Positions 17,724-27,700 of a DNA stretch of 64,000 nt are shown one piece after another; the stretch's first letter is position 1, and each line of letters opens with the position of its first letter. The notes beneath the pieces were generated by a model. That model did no database searches. It worked only from the letters and a program-made list of their open reading frames with translations, and was not told the DNA's origin. This DNA comes from Chloroflexota bacterium (lineage in GTDB: Bacteria > Chloroflexota > Anaerolineae > Aggregatilineales > Phototrophicaceae): NCBI GenBank assembly GCA_013388745.1, contig JACAER010000042.1, positions 1 through 64,000 on the forward strand, read 5' to 3'. Both the position numbers and the translations under genes were made by a program.

Positions 17724-18989
17724 CTACGCGGTCAGCAGCAGCCCAAAGAAGACATAACACACGAGCGCGCCAATCACAGCCATCGACAACCCGTAGAACA
17801 ACAAATGGCGGAACAACATATCGCGGTTTTCATGCGGCGCAGCGTTAGCAATGCACAGCGCGCCAAGCGTAGATAACGGGCTGACATCGACCAGATGGCT
17901 GCCCACATTAATCGACGACACAAGCGCTGCCGGACTGCCGCCGCCGAGTTTTTCGATCAGGCTGGGGACGATGGGGATGAAGGCGGGCATGACCACGCCC
18001 GATGAACTGGAATAAGCGGAGATGACGCCAGTGACAAAACCGAGCACAGCCGTGACATTGCCGATGCTGGCGACGCTGGCAAGAAGCGCCGTGAACAAGT
18101 CCATGCCGCCTGTGGTTTGCAATATCGAGATCAGCACGCTGACGCCGCAGACCATCATGATCGTGTTCCAGGGCACGGCTTTGATCGCCGCTTCCTGGTC
18201 AGCCGCGCCGAGCAGGCTGAGGAGAGAGGCTAAGGTGATCGCCAGATAACCAGGATCGAACTTGAAGAAGATCACGCCGCCGATCAGCGCCGCAATACTG
18301 GCAAGCGTCAGCAGTTGGTGGCGGTTAAAGGGCGTGTGCGCCCCGACAATCGCCTCCACCTGCACCGGCACATGATCTTCACGCAGCAGCTTGAGTCCGC
18401 CGAAGATCAAATAGCTGACGAGCGCGACAAAACTCTGCGCCAGCAGACTCGGCAGAAAAATCTGTGTCCAGGGGTTCATTTCGATCCCCAACTGGCGCAC
18501 AAGGCCGTTGGCGATAATGCCTGTGGGGGCGAACGGCGAAAACGCGCCGGCGTTAGCGCCGTTGGCGACCATAACCGTCATCAAAAAAGCGCTGATACCC
18601 ATTTTGCCAGCAGCCGCCATCGCCAGCGGGGCCAGCAGCGCGACCGCGCCGATGTTGCCCGGCCCGATGGCAGCAAAGATCAGGGCAAACACAAAAAACA
18701 CCAGCGGCACCAGCGCGCGGTGCCCATGTGTCAAACGCATCCCGATTTTAACAGCTTTATCGAGCGTGCCGTTGAGATGCGCCTGGCTGAAAAGAAACGT
18801 GATGCCAAAGAGGATGGTCGCCAGACCCAGCGGAAAAGCGCCGAGAATCTGGCTGAGCGTCATGCCAGCCAGATAAAAGCCGATGATCCAGGCAAAACTG
18901 ATGGCAAGAATGCCGACATTGAGGCGCGAAAAGCCGCTGATGACAATGGCGATCACCAGCGCAATTAACGAAATCAGGGCGATGTCCAT
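17724..18989 (-). CDS. SLC13/MatC-like dicarboxylate or anion permease
   Basis: A 421-residue membrane protein with about eleven or twelve helices. Its N-terminus, starting MDIALISLIALVIAIVISG, matches the MatC-type dicarboxylate carrier N-terminal domain, and loops such as NGANAGAFSPFAPTG and SINVGSHLVDVSPLSTLG resemble the two substrate/sodium-binding SNT-like hairpins of the ion transporter superfamily. It probably imports a dicarboxylate or another organic anion. The ATG at 18989 is preferred over the upstream in-frame start at 19037 because it begins directly with the first helix and has GGAAG about nine bases upstream. Confidence 0.75.
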   Translation of the reverse strand: MDIALISLIALVIAIVISGFSRLNVGILAISFAWIIGFYLAGMTLSQILGAFPLGLATILFGITFLFSQAHLNGTLDKAVKIGMRLTHGHRALVPLVFFVFALIFAAIGPGNIGAVALLAPLAMAAAGKMGISAFLMTVMVANGANAGAFSPFAPTGIIANGLVRQLGIEMNPWTQIFLPSLLAQSFVALVSYLIFGGLKLLREDHVPVQVEAIVGAHTPFNRHQLLTLASIAALIGGVIFFKFDPGYLAITLASLLSLLGAADQEAAIKAVPWNTIMMVCGVSVLISILQTTGGMDLFTALLASVASIGNVTAVLGFVTGVISAYSSSSGVVMPAFIPIVPSLIEKLGGGSPAALVSSINVGSHLVDVSPLSTLGALCIANAAPHENRDMLFRHLLFYGLSMAVIGALVCYVFFGLLLTA

Positions 18990-19205
18990 AAGCTGTGCTT
19001 CCGCCGTGCGCGTAGATATGTTTATATCGTCGCCCAAATTTGGCCGCGTGAGTAGTGATGAACATCCGCGAACGCCGGGTACAAGACGCTGATTCCGCCG
19101 TGCGGAACAGCAGCCGCTTCCCCCAAAGTTTTGGGTTTATAGAGCGCGGCGAATCTTTTACCATTGTAGGGGTTTTTGTTCAGCAAACAACACAGGAGAA
19201 ACTGT

Positions 19206-19754
19206 ATGCGTTACACGCGAATTCTGTTGATCGGATTGGCCGCGCTGTTTCTGGCAGCCTGCACAGTGGGACAAACGGGCGACACGGCCAACGACCCGCA
19301 AGCGGCACAGCGTTTCCTGCCGGATGTGCCCGGCTATACGGCGACCAACGCCACGAGTGTGTCGAGCGCGCTCAATACGGTGGGCGGCGGCGCATCGGCG
19401 CTGACCGGCAACCCCGCGCTCACAGTAGTGATTGAACGTGTGGACGCGCTGGTGCAGTGCTATACCAACGTCGGCGCAGTGGCCGCGCGTATCTATACGC
19501 CGACAACCTTTAACATCAGCAATCCACAAATGCCGGGCATTGGCGCGGTGGCGGTAATTAATCAAGATCGTCTGCGCGATAACTTCCTGGCGTGCGTGAC
19601 CAACAACAGCGGGCAGGATTTCTCGGCGCAAGCGGCGGTAGAACCCTGCTATGGGTCGGGGACATTCACCGATCAGGGCAACACCTTCTCCTACGTCTAC
19701 GCGGCCAGCGCGCCCGATCTTTGCACGGCGTTCGAGCGGGCGTTTACCCGCTGA
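19206..19754 (+). CDS. Secreted lipoprotein of unknown function
   Basis: AGGAG at 19194-19198 lies seven bases before the ATG at 19206, so an upstream in-frame start at 19176 is unlikely. The 182-residue product has a lipoprotein signal ending in the lipobox LAAC, cleaved before Cys19, and a mature part rich in Asn, Thr and Ala with three further cysteines that could form disulfides. No family is recognised. It is followed immediately by a strong terminator, so it is probably transcribed alone. Confidence 0.7.
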   Translation: MRYTRILLIGLAALFLAACTVGQTGDTANDPQAAQRFLPDVPGYTATNATSVSSALNTVGGGASALTGNPALTVVIERVDALVQCYTNVGAVAARIYTPTTFNISNPQMPGIGAVAVINQDRLRDNFLACVTNNSGQDFSAQAAVEPCYGSGTFTDQGNTFSYVYAASAPDLCTAFERAFTR

Positions 19755-19765
19755 AAGTCGTCCCT

Positions 19766-19793
19766 GGGGGCTGCGGCCCCCTTTTTCTTTTTT
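19766..19793 (+). terminator. Rho-independent terminator after the lipoprotein gene
   Basis: GGGGGC (19766-19771) and GCCCCC (19776-19781) enclose TGCG and are followed by TTTTTCTTTTTT. The T tract reaches the stop codon of the convergent acetyltransferase gene. Confidence 0.9.
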
Positions 19794-20370
19794 AGGGCCG
19801 CGGGGATTTGGCTGCCCATTCGGGCGCTAACATGCTGAAGATATTATGATCGACGAAGTGATCGTAAAGCCATTCAGCCTGACGAATCACGCCCTCATGC
19901 GTGAAGCCCAGCCTGACGGCGACAGCGCAGCTCCGCGCGTTGTTGGTCGCGCAGCGAATCTCCAGGCGGTTGAGAGCGAGCGTGTAAAAGGCGTGGTCGA
20001 GCAGCGCCTGCGCAGCCAGCGTCATCAGTCCCTTGCCCTGCGCGTCCCGCGCCAGCCAGTAGCCCAAGGAGACAAATCGATGCGTCAGGCTGAGGCTGTG
20101 CAAGCCGATAACCCCGACTAACCGCCCCTGATACCACAGGCCGCAGTTGAAGCCCTCGTTTTCGGTTAATTGGCGTATCCCGCGCTGGATAAAGGCGCGC
20201 GTGTCCCACGGCGTGACGGTGGATTCCACCCAGGGCAGCCAGCGGCGCAGATGATCGCGGTTGAGGCTGGTCACCTGATACAGTTCTTGCGTGTGACGCT
20301 CCTCCAACAAGTAGAGTTCGGCCTCATCGCTCAACTTTTGATGCGCCAGAGGCAGGGTACGGTAGATCAT
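19792..20370 (-). CDS. GNAT-family N-acetyltransferase, RimJ/RimL-like
   Basis: A 192-residue acetyltransferase. The order of elements is that of the RimL/YdaF subgroup: LNRDHLRRWLPW near the N-terminus, a beta strand pair around GVIGLHSL, the acetyl-CoA loop ARDAQGKGLMTLA in place of the usual Q/RxxGxG/A, and NNARSCAVAVRLGF with the final GVIRQAE strand. RimL relatives acetylate the N-terminus of ribosomal proteins or act on small molecules; the acceptor here is unknown. The neighbouring DUF952 gene lies on the same strand 36 bases upstream and may share its transcript. Confidence 0.85.
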   Translation of the reverse strand: MIYRTLPLAHQKLSDEAELYLLEERHTQELYQVTSLNRDHLRRWLPWVESTVTPWDTRAFIQRGIRQLTENEGFNCGLWYQGRLVGVIGLHSLSLTHRFVSLGYWLARDAQGKGLMTLAAQALLDHAFYTLALNRLEIRCATNNARSCAVAVRLGFTHEGVIRQAEWLYDHFVDHNIFSMLAPEWAAKSPRP

Positions 20371-20406
20371 AACACCAGGCTTTCGGCAATGGGCGCGCAG
20401 CCCTGC

Positions 20407-20778
20407 TTATGACTCAAGCTCCTGCGGAAAGGCAAACGTGCCATCGGCACGCGGCAGAAAAGCGGCCACGCGCACGACGGCGGCAGCGTTCAAGGCACCA
20501 TAAATGTGCGGGAACAACTCACCCTCATAATGGTGAGCGGGAATAGACGGATCAGGCGGTTCAAAACGCAGTTGCGCCGTGAGTTTGTGCGGATCGACCG
20601 CCAGCAGCAGTAAATCACGCTGGCCGCGAAAGACGGCATCTGCCACACGCACCACCTGTTCGCGGGACGAGCAGTGGATGAAGCCCTGCGTTTCAAGGCT
20701 GTCGGCCCGGTACACGCCGCTTGCGCGCGCGGCGTTCCAATCGGCAAGGGCGGCAATGTGATAGATCAAGGCGGCCAT
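20407..20778 (-). CDS. DUF952-family protein
   Basis: A 123-residue protein matching the DUF952 pattern: IYHIA at the start, GFIHCSS about 30 residues in, LLLLAVDPHKL in the middle and the closing EGELFPHIYGALN. Members are small cytosolic proteins with an ADP-ribosyltransferase-like fold suggested by structure, but no reaction is established. The start at 20778 is the only one that keeps the conserved IYHIA strand near the N-terminus. It probably forms a two-gene unit with the acetyltransferase. Confidence 0.8.
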   Translation of the reverse strand: MAALIYHIAALADWNAARASGVYRADSLETQGFIHCSSREQVVRVADAVFRGQRDLLLLAVDPHKLTAQLRFEPPDPSIPAHHYEGELFPHIYGALNAAAVVRVAAFLPRADGTFAFPQELES

Positions 20779-20950
20779 GCAATAATCAAATTAAGTTATT
20801 CATGCAGATGTTCCTCATTATACCCGTAGTAGGGGGTGAAAAAAGACACATTTTTGATAGGCCGATTGTCCCTAAAACAGTCTGGCTTTCGTGGCCAGCG
20901 CTCCCTATAATCGGCGCACATCGTCCGACAGTCCAAAGAAAATCCCCAAG

Positions 20951-22495
20951 ATGGCCAATTCAAAAATAGAGCGTGTACGCGGCGTCAATGATGTGCTGCC
21001 ACGCGAGTATCGCGCAATGCGCCACATCCAGGACACGCTGCAAGCCACCTTCGAACGCTTCGGCTACGCGCCGCTGGAACTGCCGGTGATCGAACACACG
21101 GATTTGTATCTGAAAAAGTCGGGCGAAGAAATTATCGCGCGCATGTATGATTTTCAGTATCGCAGCCGCCGCCTGTGCCTGCGCCCAGAGATGACGGCCT
21201 CTGTGATGCGCGCGTATATCGACAACTTGCAGAACGAGCCGCTGCCGCTGCGCCTGCACTACAGCGGGCCGGTCTTCCGCTACGAAAAGCCGCAAAAAGC
21301 GCGCTACCGCCAGTTTACGCAGATGGGCGTGGAGCTGATCGGCGCGTCGCAAGCGCTGGCCGATGCCGAAGTGATCCGCCTGGCCTATGGTGCTTTGCAG
21401 GCCCTGGGGCTGAAAGATTTTCGCGCGGTGATTGGGCATGTGGGTATTTTGTCGCGCTTCCTGCAAAACCTGAAGATCGACAGCCGACTGCGCAGCTTTT
21501 TGCTGCAAAATATGGAGGCGATGCAGAAAAAGGGCAGCGCCTTCGTTACCGAACGGCTGCGGCAGATCTACCCGGCCTTCGAGGACAGCAGCGCGCAGAC
21601 TATGCCCCGCAGCCAGCGCTTGACGGCACTGTTTCAGGAAATGGACGAAGCAGAAGCGCGGCTGGCGGTGCTGGACTTTTTGCAGAATATCAATATTCAT
21701 CTGGAAGGCAGCCGCGACGCCGATGAAATTATCGCGCGGCTGCTGACCAAAATACGCCGCCGCGACCAGACGCCGGGCTTGCAGAGCGCGCTGCGTTTCA
21801 TGGATGAAATCAGCAGGCTGTCGGGCAGCCCCGCGGCAGTGCTGCCAGAGGCGGAAAAAATCCTCGCCAGCTACGCTATTGACCGCTCGGCTCTGGATGC
21901 GCTGCGGGAACTGGTGCGCGCACTGGAACATTATGGGCTGGGCTGGGAACACATCAGTCTTGATCTGGGGCTGAGCCGGGGGTTGCAATATTATACCGGG
22001 ACAATCTTCGAAGTGCATCACGGCGGGTTGGGCGAGGAACGGCAGTTGTGCGGCGGCGGGCGCTACGACGATCTGATCGCGACGCTGGGCGGGCTAAACG
22101 ATATACCGGCGACGGGTTTCGCCTTCGGCCTGGAACGGCTGCATCTGGCGTTAGAAAGCGAAGGCGGCGCCAAAGGTGGCCCACAGCCGCTGGTCAGGGC
22201 GCTGATCGCGGCGATTGATGCGCAGGACTTCCCCTATGCAGTGGAAACCGCTGAGCGTTTGCGCGCACACGGCGTACCCGTTGAGCTTGATGTGCGCCAG
22301 CGCAGCGTCAAGAGCAATTTGCAGTATGCCGACAAGCGGGGAATCGCCTTTGTGGTGTTGATCGGCCCCACAGAACGCGCAGCGGGCGAAGTGGTGCTGC
22401 GCGCGATGGACACACGACAGGAAAAACGGGTGCGCGCGGAGGAGGTTTACGCGGCGATGCAGCAGATGAGGGGAGAAAACGATGGCCAAAGCTGA
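20951..22495 (+). CDS. hisS: Histidine--tRNA ligase
   Basis: A class II aminoacyl-tRNA synthetase of 514 residues. Motif 2 is RYEKPQKARYRQFTQMGVE, the histidine loops are LGLSRGLQYYTGTIFE and GGGRYDDL, motif 3 is GFAFGLERL, and a complete C-terminal anticodon-binding domain (about 420-505) is present. HisZ, the regulatory paralogue used with short HisG, lacks that domain, and the HisG here is long, so HisS is the better name. The chain is longer than most bacterial HisS (about 420), with extra helical sequence around 170-310. Its end overlaps hisG by 14 bases, which implies translational coupling. Confidence 0.85.
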   Translation: MANSKIERVRGVNDVLPREYRAMRHIQDTLQATFERFGYAPLELPVIEHTDLYLKKSGEEIIARMYDFQYRSRRLCLRPEMTASVMRAYIDNLQNEPLPLRLHYSGPVFRYEKPQKARYRQFTQMGVELIGASQALADAEVIRLAYGALQALGLKDFRAVIGHVGILSRFLQNLKIDSRLRSFLLQNMEAMQKKGSAFVTERLRQIYPAFEDSSAQTMPRSQRLTALFQEMDEAEARLAVLDFLQNINIHLEGSRDADEIIARLLTKIRRRDQTPGLQSALRFMDEISRLSGSPAAVLPEAEKILASYAIDRSALDALRELVRALEHYGLGWEHISLDLGLSRGLQYYTGTIFEVHHGGLGEERQLCGGGRYDDLIATLGGLNDIPATGFAFGLERLHLALESEGGAKGGPQPLVRALIAAIDAQDFPYAVETAERLRAHGVPVELDVRQRSVKSNLQYADKRGIAFVVLIGPTERAAGEVVLRAMDTRQEKRVRAEEVYAAMQQMRGENDGQS

Positions 22496-23507
22496 GGATG
22501 TGATGCTGCGGCTGGCGCTGCCGAGCAAAGGCGCGCTCGAAAAGCCGGCGATGGATTTTCTGGGCGCGGCGGGGCTGCGCGTGCACAAGCCCAACGAACG
22601 CCAGTACTCGGCGACGATCCCGTCGGCGCCGGGCGTGGAAGTGATTTTCCAGCGGGTAACGGATATTTTCGACAAGGTGGAAGAGGGCAGCGTCGATCTG
22701 GGAGTGACAGGCTTCGACGTAATGAGCGAAAACACCGAAGACGGCGACGATGTCGTGCTGGTGCAGCCGCTGGGATTCGGGCGCTGCGAACTGGTGCTGG
22801 CTGTGCCGGAAAGCTGGGTGGATGTGGCGTCGCTGGCGGAACTGGCCGATCTGGCGACGATGTACAAGGAAAAGGGACGCGAATTGCGCATCGCGACCAA
22901 GTATCGCAACCTGACACGCGCCTATCTCTATCAGCACGGCCTGAATTATTTCTCGCTGGTCGAGGCCGACGGCGCGCTGGAAGTCGCGCCGAGCATGGGC
23001 TACGCCGATATGATCGCGGACATCACCTCGTCAGGAACGACGCTGCGCGAAAACCGACTGAAGATGCTCGACGGCGGCACGATCTTAAAATCCGAAGCGG
23101 TGTTGATCGGCAACCGGCGCACACTGCTGGACAGCCGCGCAAAACTGCACCAGACGCGCCTGATTCTGGAATTGATCGAGGCGCATTTGCGCGCACGCAA
23201 GTTTTTGTCGATTACGGCCAACATGCGCGCGGAGTCGGCAGAAGGACTGGCACGGCTGCTGGCGCATGAGCCGAAATTGGCCGGGCTGATGGGGCCAAGC
23301 ATCGCGCCGGTGTATGGCAAAACGCGCGGCGAGCAGGCGTTCGCCGTGACGATCGTCGTGGAGCAGGGGCTGCTGCTGCCGACAGTCGATCATCTGCGCC
23401 AGCATCAGGGGACAGACATCACGGTCTTCGCCCTGGATTATTTTTTTGCCGCGCAGTCGTCGAGCTTCGAAAATCTCGTGGAGCTGCTGAAGCGGCAGCG
23501 GCGGTAA
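22482..23507 (+). CDS. hisG: ATP phosphoribosyltransferase, long form
   Basis: Catalyses the first step of histidine synthesis, joining ATP and PRPP. The 341 residues begin with LRLALPSKG, continue with VDLGVTGFDVMSEN and the PRPP-loop region ADMIADITSSGTTLREN, and end with a C-terminal regulatory domain of about 75 residues, so this is the histidine-inhibited long form that does not need HisZ. Position 1 overlaps the end of hisS, so charging of tRNA-His and histidine synthesis are expressed together. No other his gene is in the window. Confidence 0.92.
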   Translation: MAKAEDVMLRLALPSKGALEKPAMDFLGAAGLRVHKPNERQYSATIPSAPGVEVIFQRVTDIFDKVEEGSVDLGVTGFDVMSENTEDGDDVVLVQPLGFGRCELVLAVPESWVDVASLAELADLATMYKEKGRELRIATKYRNLTRAYLYQHGLNYFSLVEADGALEVAPSMGYADMIADITSSGTTLRENRLKMLDGGTILKSEAVLIGNRRTLLDSRAKLHQTRLILELIEAHLRARKFLSITANMRAESAEGLARLLAHEPKLAGLMGPSIAPVYGKTRGEQAFAVTIVVEQGLLLPTVDHLRQHQGTDITVFALDYFFAAQSSSFENLVELLKRQRR

Positions 23508-23602
23508 GCGCTATATCAAGCGTGAAAAGAAAAGCGGAAATCCGTACTCGGTGAACACTGAAATCTGGATGTCGGAGTATTTCTGGCCGTTTTTTACCAA
23601 TT

Positions 23603-23773
23603 ATGCTTACGAGGACATCATGCACCATCATTCACGGCGACAGCCGCGAGGATTTAAAGGCCTTTGCCGGCCAGGTTGATCTGATCGTGACTTCACCAGC
23701 AGCAGCGGCAGAAGAGCTAATCACGGCCACCACACGCCGAAGCGATCGAGCGCCGGGTTTTGCGTCAGATTGA
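23603..23773 (+). pseudogene. N-terminal remnant of a DNA (N4/N6) methyltransferase
   Basis: A 56-codon frame contains IIHGDSREDLKAFAG followed by VDLIVTSP at about residues 9-32. This is the conserved start of type II-like N4/N6-adenine or cytosine methyltransferases, where TSPPY is the catalytic motif IV. Here the motif breaks after TSP into an Ala/Glu run, and nothing downstream resembles the rest of the enzyme; the frame runs on into the convergent propeller gene. It looks like the stump of a deleted gene. About 40 residues of similarity support the call. Confidence 0.5.
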
Positions 23774-24650
23774 TGGGATCGCCGACGGGCTGACCGTCTG
23801 CCAGGCGCAGGAGATAGATTTCTTCATCGCCACTGCGATTGCTGCTGAAAAGCACGCCCGAACTGTCGGGCAGCCACGCTGGATAAATGTCATCGCCGGG
23901 ATTATCGGTCAGGCGGCGCGGCTGCGTGCCATCGGTGCGCGCGCTGTAGAGTTCGAGGTTGCCATCGCGATTGGAATAATAAACGATAAAACGGCCATCG
24001 GGCGAGGCTCTGGGGGCGAAGTCGTCGCCCGGCTGTGGGCTGAGGTTGACAAGCTGGCTGTCGCCCAGCGCGGCGTCCATCTGATAGACATCGACATGAT
24101 CTTCTCCCCGAAACGACGAAAAAAGGATGGCCCGGCCATCGGCCGTCCACGAGGGAAAGCCGTCGTAACCGTCGTTATGCGTCAGGCGCAGCAGGTCGCG
24201 GCCATCGGCGTTCATGACGTAGATTTCGGCATCGCCGTTGCGCTGCGAAGCAAAAACGATGCGCCGGCCATCGGGCGACCAGATGCCAAAACTGTTGTCC
24301 AGCGGCAGCAGCGCCTGCGGTGTCACACGCGCAACACTGCCGCCGAGCGCGTCCATCGTATACAGACTGTAATTACCGCCGCGCGAGGACATAAACAGCA
24401 GCCTTCCCGCAGGCGACCAGGCAGGGTACAAATCGTGGTTAGGAAGCGGGTTATCGGTTAGCGGCCAGACGATTCGACGCTGCCTATCGAGCAGGTAAAT
24501 ATCCCAATCACTGCCGGAACGGGTGGAGGCAAAGGCCAGCCAGCCCCCGCCGGGCAGCAGCGCGCCCACCAGCAGCGCCAGCATAACCAACAGCAGCAGC
24601 GCCAGCAGCAGCGTCACACAGAGCAAAAACAGAGGGCGAAAAAGCGACAC
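23721..24650 (-). CDS. TolB-like beta-propeller protein with N-terminal membrane anchor
   Basis: A 309-residue protein with one hydrophobic segment at about residues 5-33, so the rest should lie outside the membrane. The remainder is six or so PD40/TolB-type blades, each with a pattern like PAWSPDGRLLFMSSRG or SPDGRFIVYYSNRDGN ending in Asp-Ile/Leu-Tyr. Such propellers bind proteins or glycans. It is divergent from the kinase-NTPase-WD40 gene, with 77 bases between the starts, and both carry propellers of different classes. No catalytic residues are visible. Confidence 0.8.
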   Translation of the reverse strand: MSLFRPLFLLCVTLLLALLLLVMLALLVGALLPGGGWLAFASTRSGSDWDIYLLDRQRRIVWPLTDNPLPNHDLYPAWSPAGRLLFMSSRGGNYSLYTMDALGGSVARVTPQALLPLDNSFGIWSPDGRRIVFASQRNGDAEIYVMNADGRDLLRLTHNDGYDGFPSWTADGRAILFSSFRGEDHVDVYQMDAALGDSQLVNLSPQPGDDFAPRASPDGRFIVYYSNRDGNLELYSARTDGTQPRRLTDNPGDDIYPAWLPDSSGVLFSSNRSGDEEIYLLRLADGQPVGDPINLTQNPALDRFGVWWP

Positions 24651-24727
24651 GTTGCATCTTCCATAAAAACCAGAGGATAATAAGCAGCAGTAGCTTATCT
24701 GTGAACTATAACATCGGAAATCAGCTT

Positions 24728-27700
24728 ATGGATGATCTGAGCGGACAGATTCTGCGCGGATACGAATTGCAACAACTGCTGGGTGCGGGCGGATTCGGCG
24801 CGGTGTATCGCGCCTTTCAGCCGGTGATCGGACGCGAAGTCGCGATCAAAGTGATTCTGCCGCAGTACGCCAATCAGCCGGACTTTATCCGACGCTTCGA
24901 AACAGAAGCACAGTTGGTCGCCCGGCTGGAGCATCCCCATATTGTGCCGCTGTACGACTTTTGGCGCGATCCGAGCGGCGCCTATCTGGTGATGCGCTCG
25001 CTGAAAGGCGGCAGTTTGCGCAGCCTGCTGGACAGCGGCCAATTAGACATCAAAGACACACTGCGTATTGTCGATCAGATCGCCTCGGCGCTGTATGTCG
25101 CGCACCGCGAAGGTGTGGTACATCGCGATCTGAAGCCCGACAACATTTTGCTGGACGATGATCGCAATGCGTACCTGGCGGATTTCGGCATTGCCAAAAC
25201 CGTAGCCGCCGATCAGGAAGCCGCGCGCCAGGCTGCCGAAGAGGAAGGCATCGTCGGTTCGCCTGCTTATATCGCGCCCGAACAGATCATGAGCGAACCG
25301 GTGACGGCGCAGACCGACATTTACAGCATGGGCGTGATGCTCTACGAGATGGTGACGGGCCGCCATGCCTTTGAAGGCTCGCCCGCCTCGACCATGATTA
25401 TGAAGCACCTCAACGAGCCGCTGCCGACGCTGCACGCCGTGCGCGCCGATTTGCCGGAAGCGCTGAACCAGGTGATTCAGAAGGCGACGGCCAAAAACCC
25501 ACAGCTTCGCTATATAAATGCGGTGGCCCTGGCGCTCGAATTCCGGCGCGCCCTGACGGGGAGCGCGCCGGCAGAATCCCCCGCAGGCAAAGTGCCCGGC
25601 AAACTGGACACAATGGAACTGGCGCGGCTGGGGATCACCGAAGAATTTATGGCGGGCGACTTCGAAGGCATTGCGCAGACCAATCCCTACAAAGGACTGC
25701 GAGCGTTCGAAGAAGCCGACGCTGACGACTTTTTCGGGCGCGAGGCGCTGACGCAGCGCTTGCTGAAACACTTCGAGACAGAGGATGGGCGTTTTCTGGC
25801 GGTCATCGGCCCCAGCGGCAGCGGTAAATCGAGCGTGGTGAAAGCCGGCGTGCTGCCGGCGCTGCGGCGCGGCGCGGTGCGCGGCTCCAACGATTGGTTT
25901 GTGGTAGAAATGACGCCCGGCGCGCAGCCGCTGCAGGAACTGGCCGACGCGCTGCTGCGCGTCGCCGTGCGCCCGCCGGAAAATCTCATGGCGGCGCTGG
26001 GGCAAAGTGAGCAGGGCTTAAACCGCGTCGTGCAGCTAATTCTGCCGCCATCGGCAAACACACACGCCGATAGCGAACTGGTACTGGTGATCGACCAGTT
26101 CGAGGAAGTGTTCACGCAGCTAGAAGATGAGGCGGCGCGCACGTTGTTTTTGGACAATCTGCTGACGGCCACCAAAGCGCGTGACAGCCGGCTGCGCGTG
26201 ATCGCCACGCTGCGCGCCGATTTTTATGATCGCCCGCTGCTTTATCCAACATTCGGTGAGCTGGTGCGGCAGAACACCGAAGTCGTGCTGCCGCTCACCA
26301 GCGAAGAACTGGAACGCGCGATCTCTCTGCCCGCCGAAAACGCCGGGCTGGGGCTGGAAGTCGGGCTGGTGACGGCGATTGTGGCGGATGTATCAGAGCA
26401 GCCGGGGGCGCTGCCCCTGCTGCAATACGCGCTGACGGAATTGTTCGAACGCCGCGATGGCCGCTGGCTGACGGTAGAGGCCTATAAGGCTGTCGGCGGG
26501 GTTTCTGGCGCGCTGGCAAAACGCGCCGACGAACTGTATGCCGAATTAGACGAAGCCGCAAAACGCGCCGCGCAGCAGATGTTTTTGCGGCTGGTGACGC
26601 TGGGCGAAGGCAGCGAAGACACGCGCCGGCGTGCGCGCCAGACGGAACTGCTGTCGCTGGAAAATCCGGCCCACATACAGCGCGTGATCGACCTGTTCGG
26701 CAAATACCGACTGCTGACGTTTGACCGCGATCCGCTGACGCGCGTGCCGACGGTGGAAGTGGCGCACGAAGCGCTGATCCGCAAATGGGGCCTGCTGCGC
26801 GGCTGGTTGAGCGAGAACCGCGAGGCCCTGCGCTTGCAGCGGCGGCTTTCTGCGGCGACGGAAGAATGGCTGACCGCGCGCAAAGACAGCAGTTTTTTGG
26901 CGTCAGGCACGCGCCTGGAACAGTTCGAGACCTTTGGCGCGCTGACGACGACCCTGGCGCTGACGAAAGAGGAAACGGAATATTTGCACGCCAGCCTGCT
27001 GCGGCGCCAACAAGAACGCGCCGAAGAAGCCGCGCGCCAGGCGAAACAACGCGCGATCGAGGCGCAATCGCGCCAACGCCTGCGCGCGCTGTTGGGCGTG
27101 ATGACGGCGGCGGCGGTGGTCGCCGTGCTGCTGTCGCTGCTGGCTTTTAACCAATCGCAGATCGCCAACAACAACGCCGCAACCGCAACAATCGCGCAGG
27201 GCGAAGCGCTGCTGCAATCGAACAACGCGGCGACGGCGGCGGCGGTGGCGCAGGCCAACGAACAGGCCGCGCGCGCGCTGGCGTTTGTCTCTGGCGCGCA
27301 GTTGGCGCTGAGCAACAACAATACCGATCTGGCCATACTGCTGGCGCGCGAGGCCAACACCGCCAACACCCCCACCATTCAAACCCTCGGCACGCTGGCG
27401 CAAGCCGCCTATACCGCAGGCACGCGCCGTGTGTTTGTGGGGCATGAGGCACGGATCACCAGTGTGGTCTTCAGCCCGGATGGCAGCCTGGCGCTCTCCG
27501 GCTCGCGCAGCAGCGAAATTATCCTCTGGGACGTGGCGACAGGGCAGGAAATTCGGCGTTTGCTGGGACACAGCGATTGGGTGTGGGACGTGGTTTTCAG
27601 TCCCGATGGCACGCGCGCGCTTTCAGCGGCAGCGGATGGCACGCTGATTCTGTGGGATGTGGCGTCGGGCGCTCAGGTGCGGCAGTTCGTCGGACACAAT

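Noticed and set aside
20951-22495. HisZ as the identity of the gene before hisG
   Set aside because: The anticodon-binding domain is present and HisG is the long, self-regulated form.
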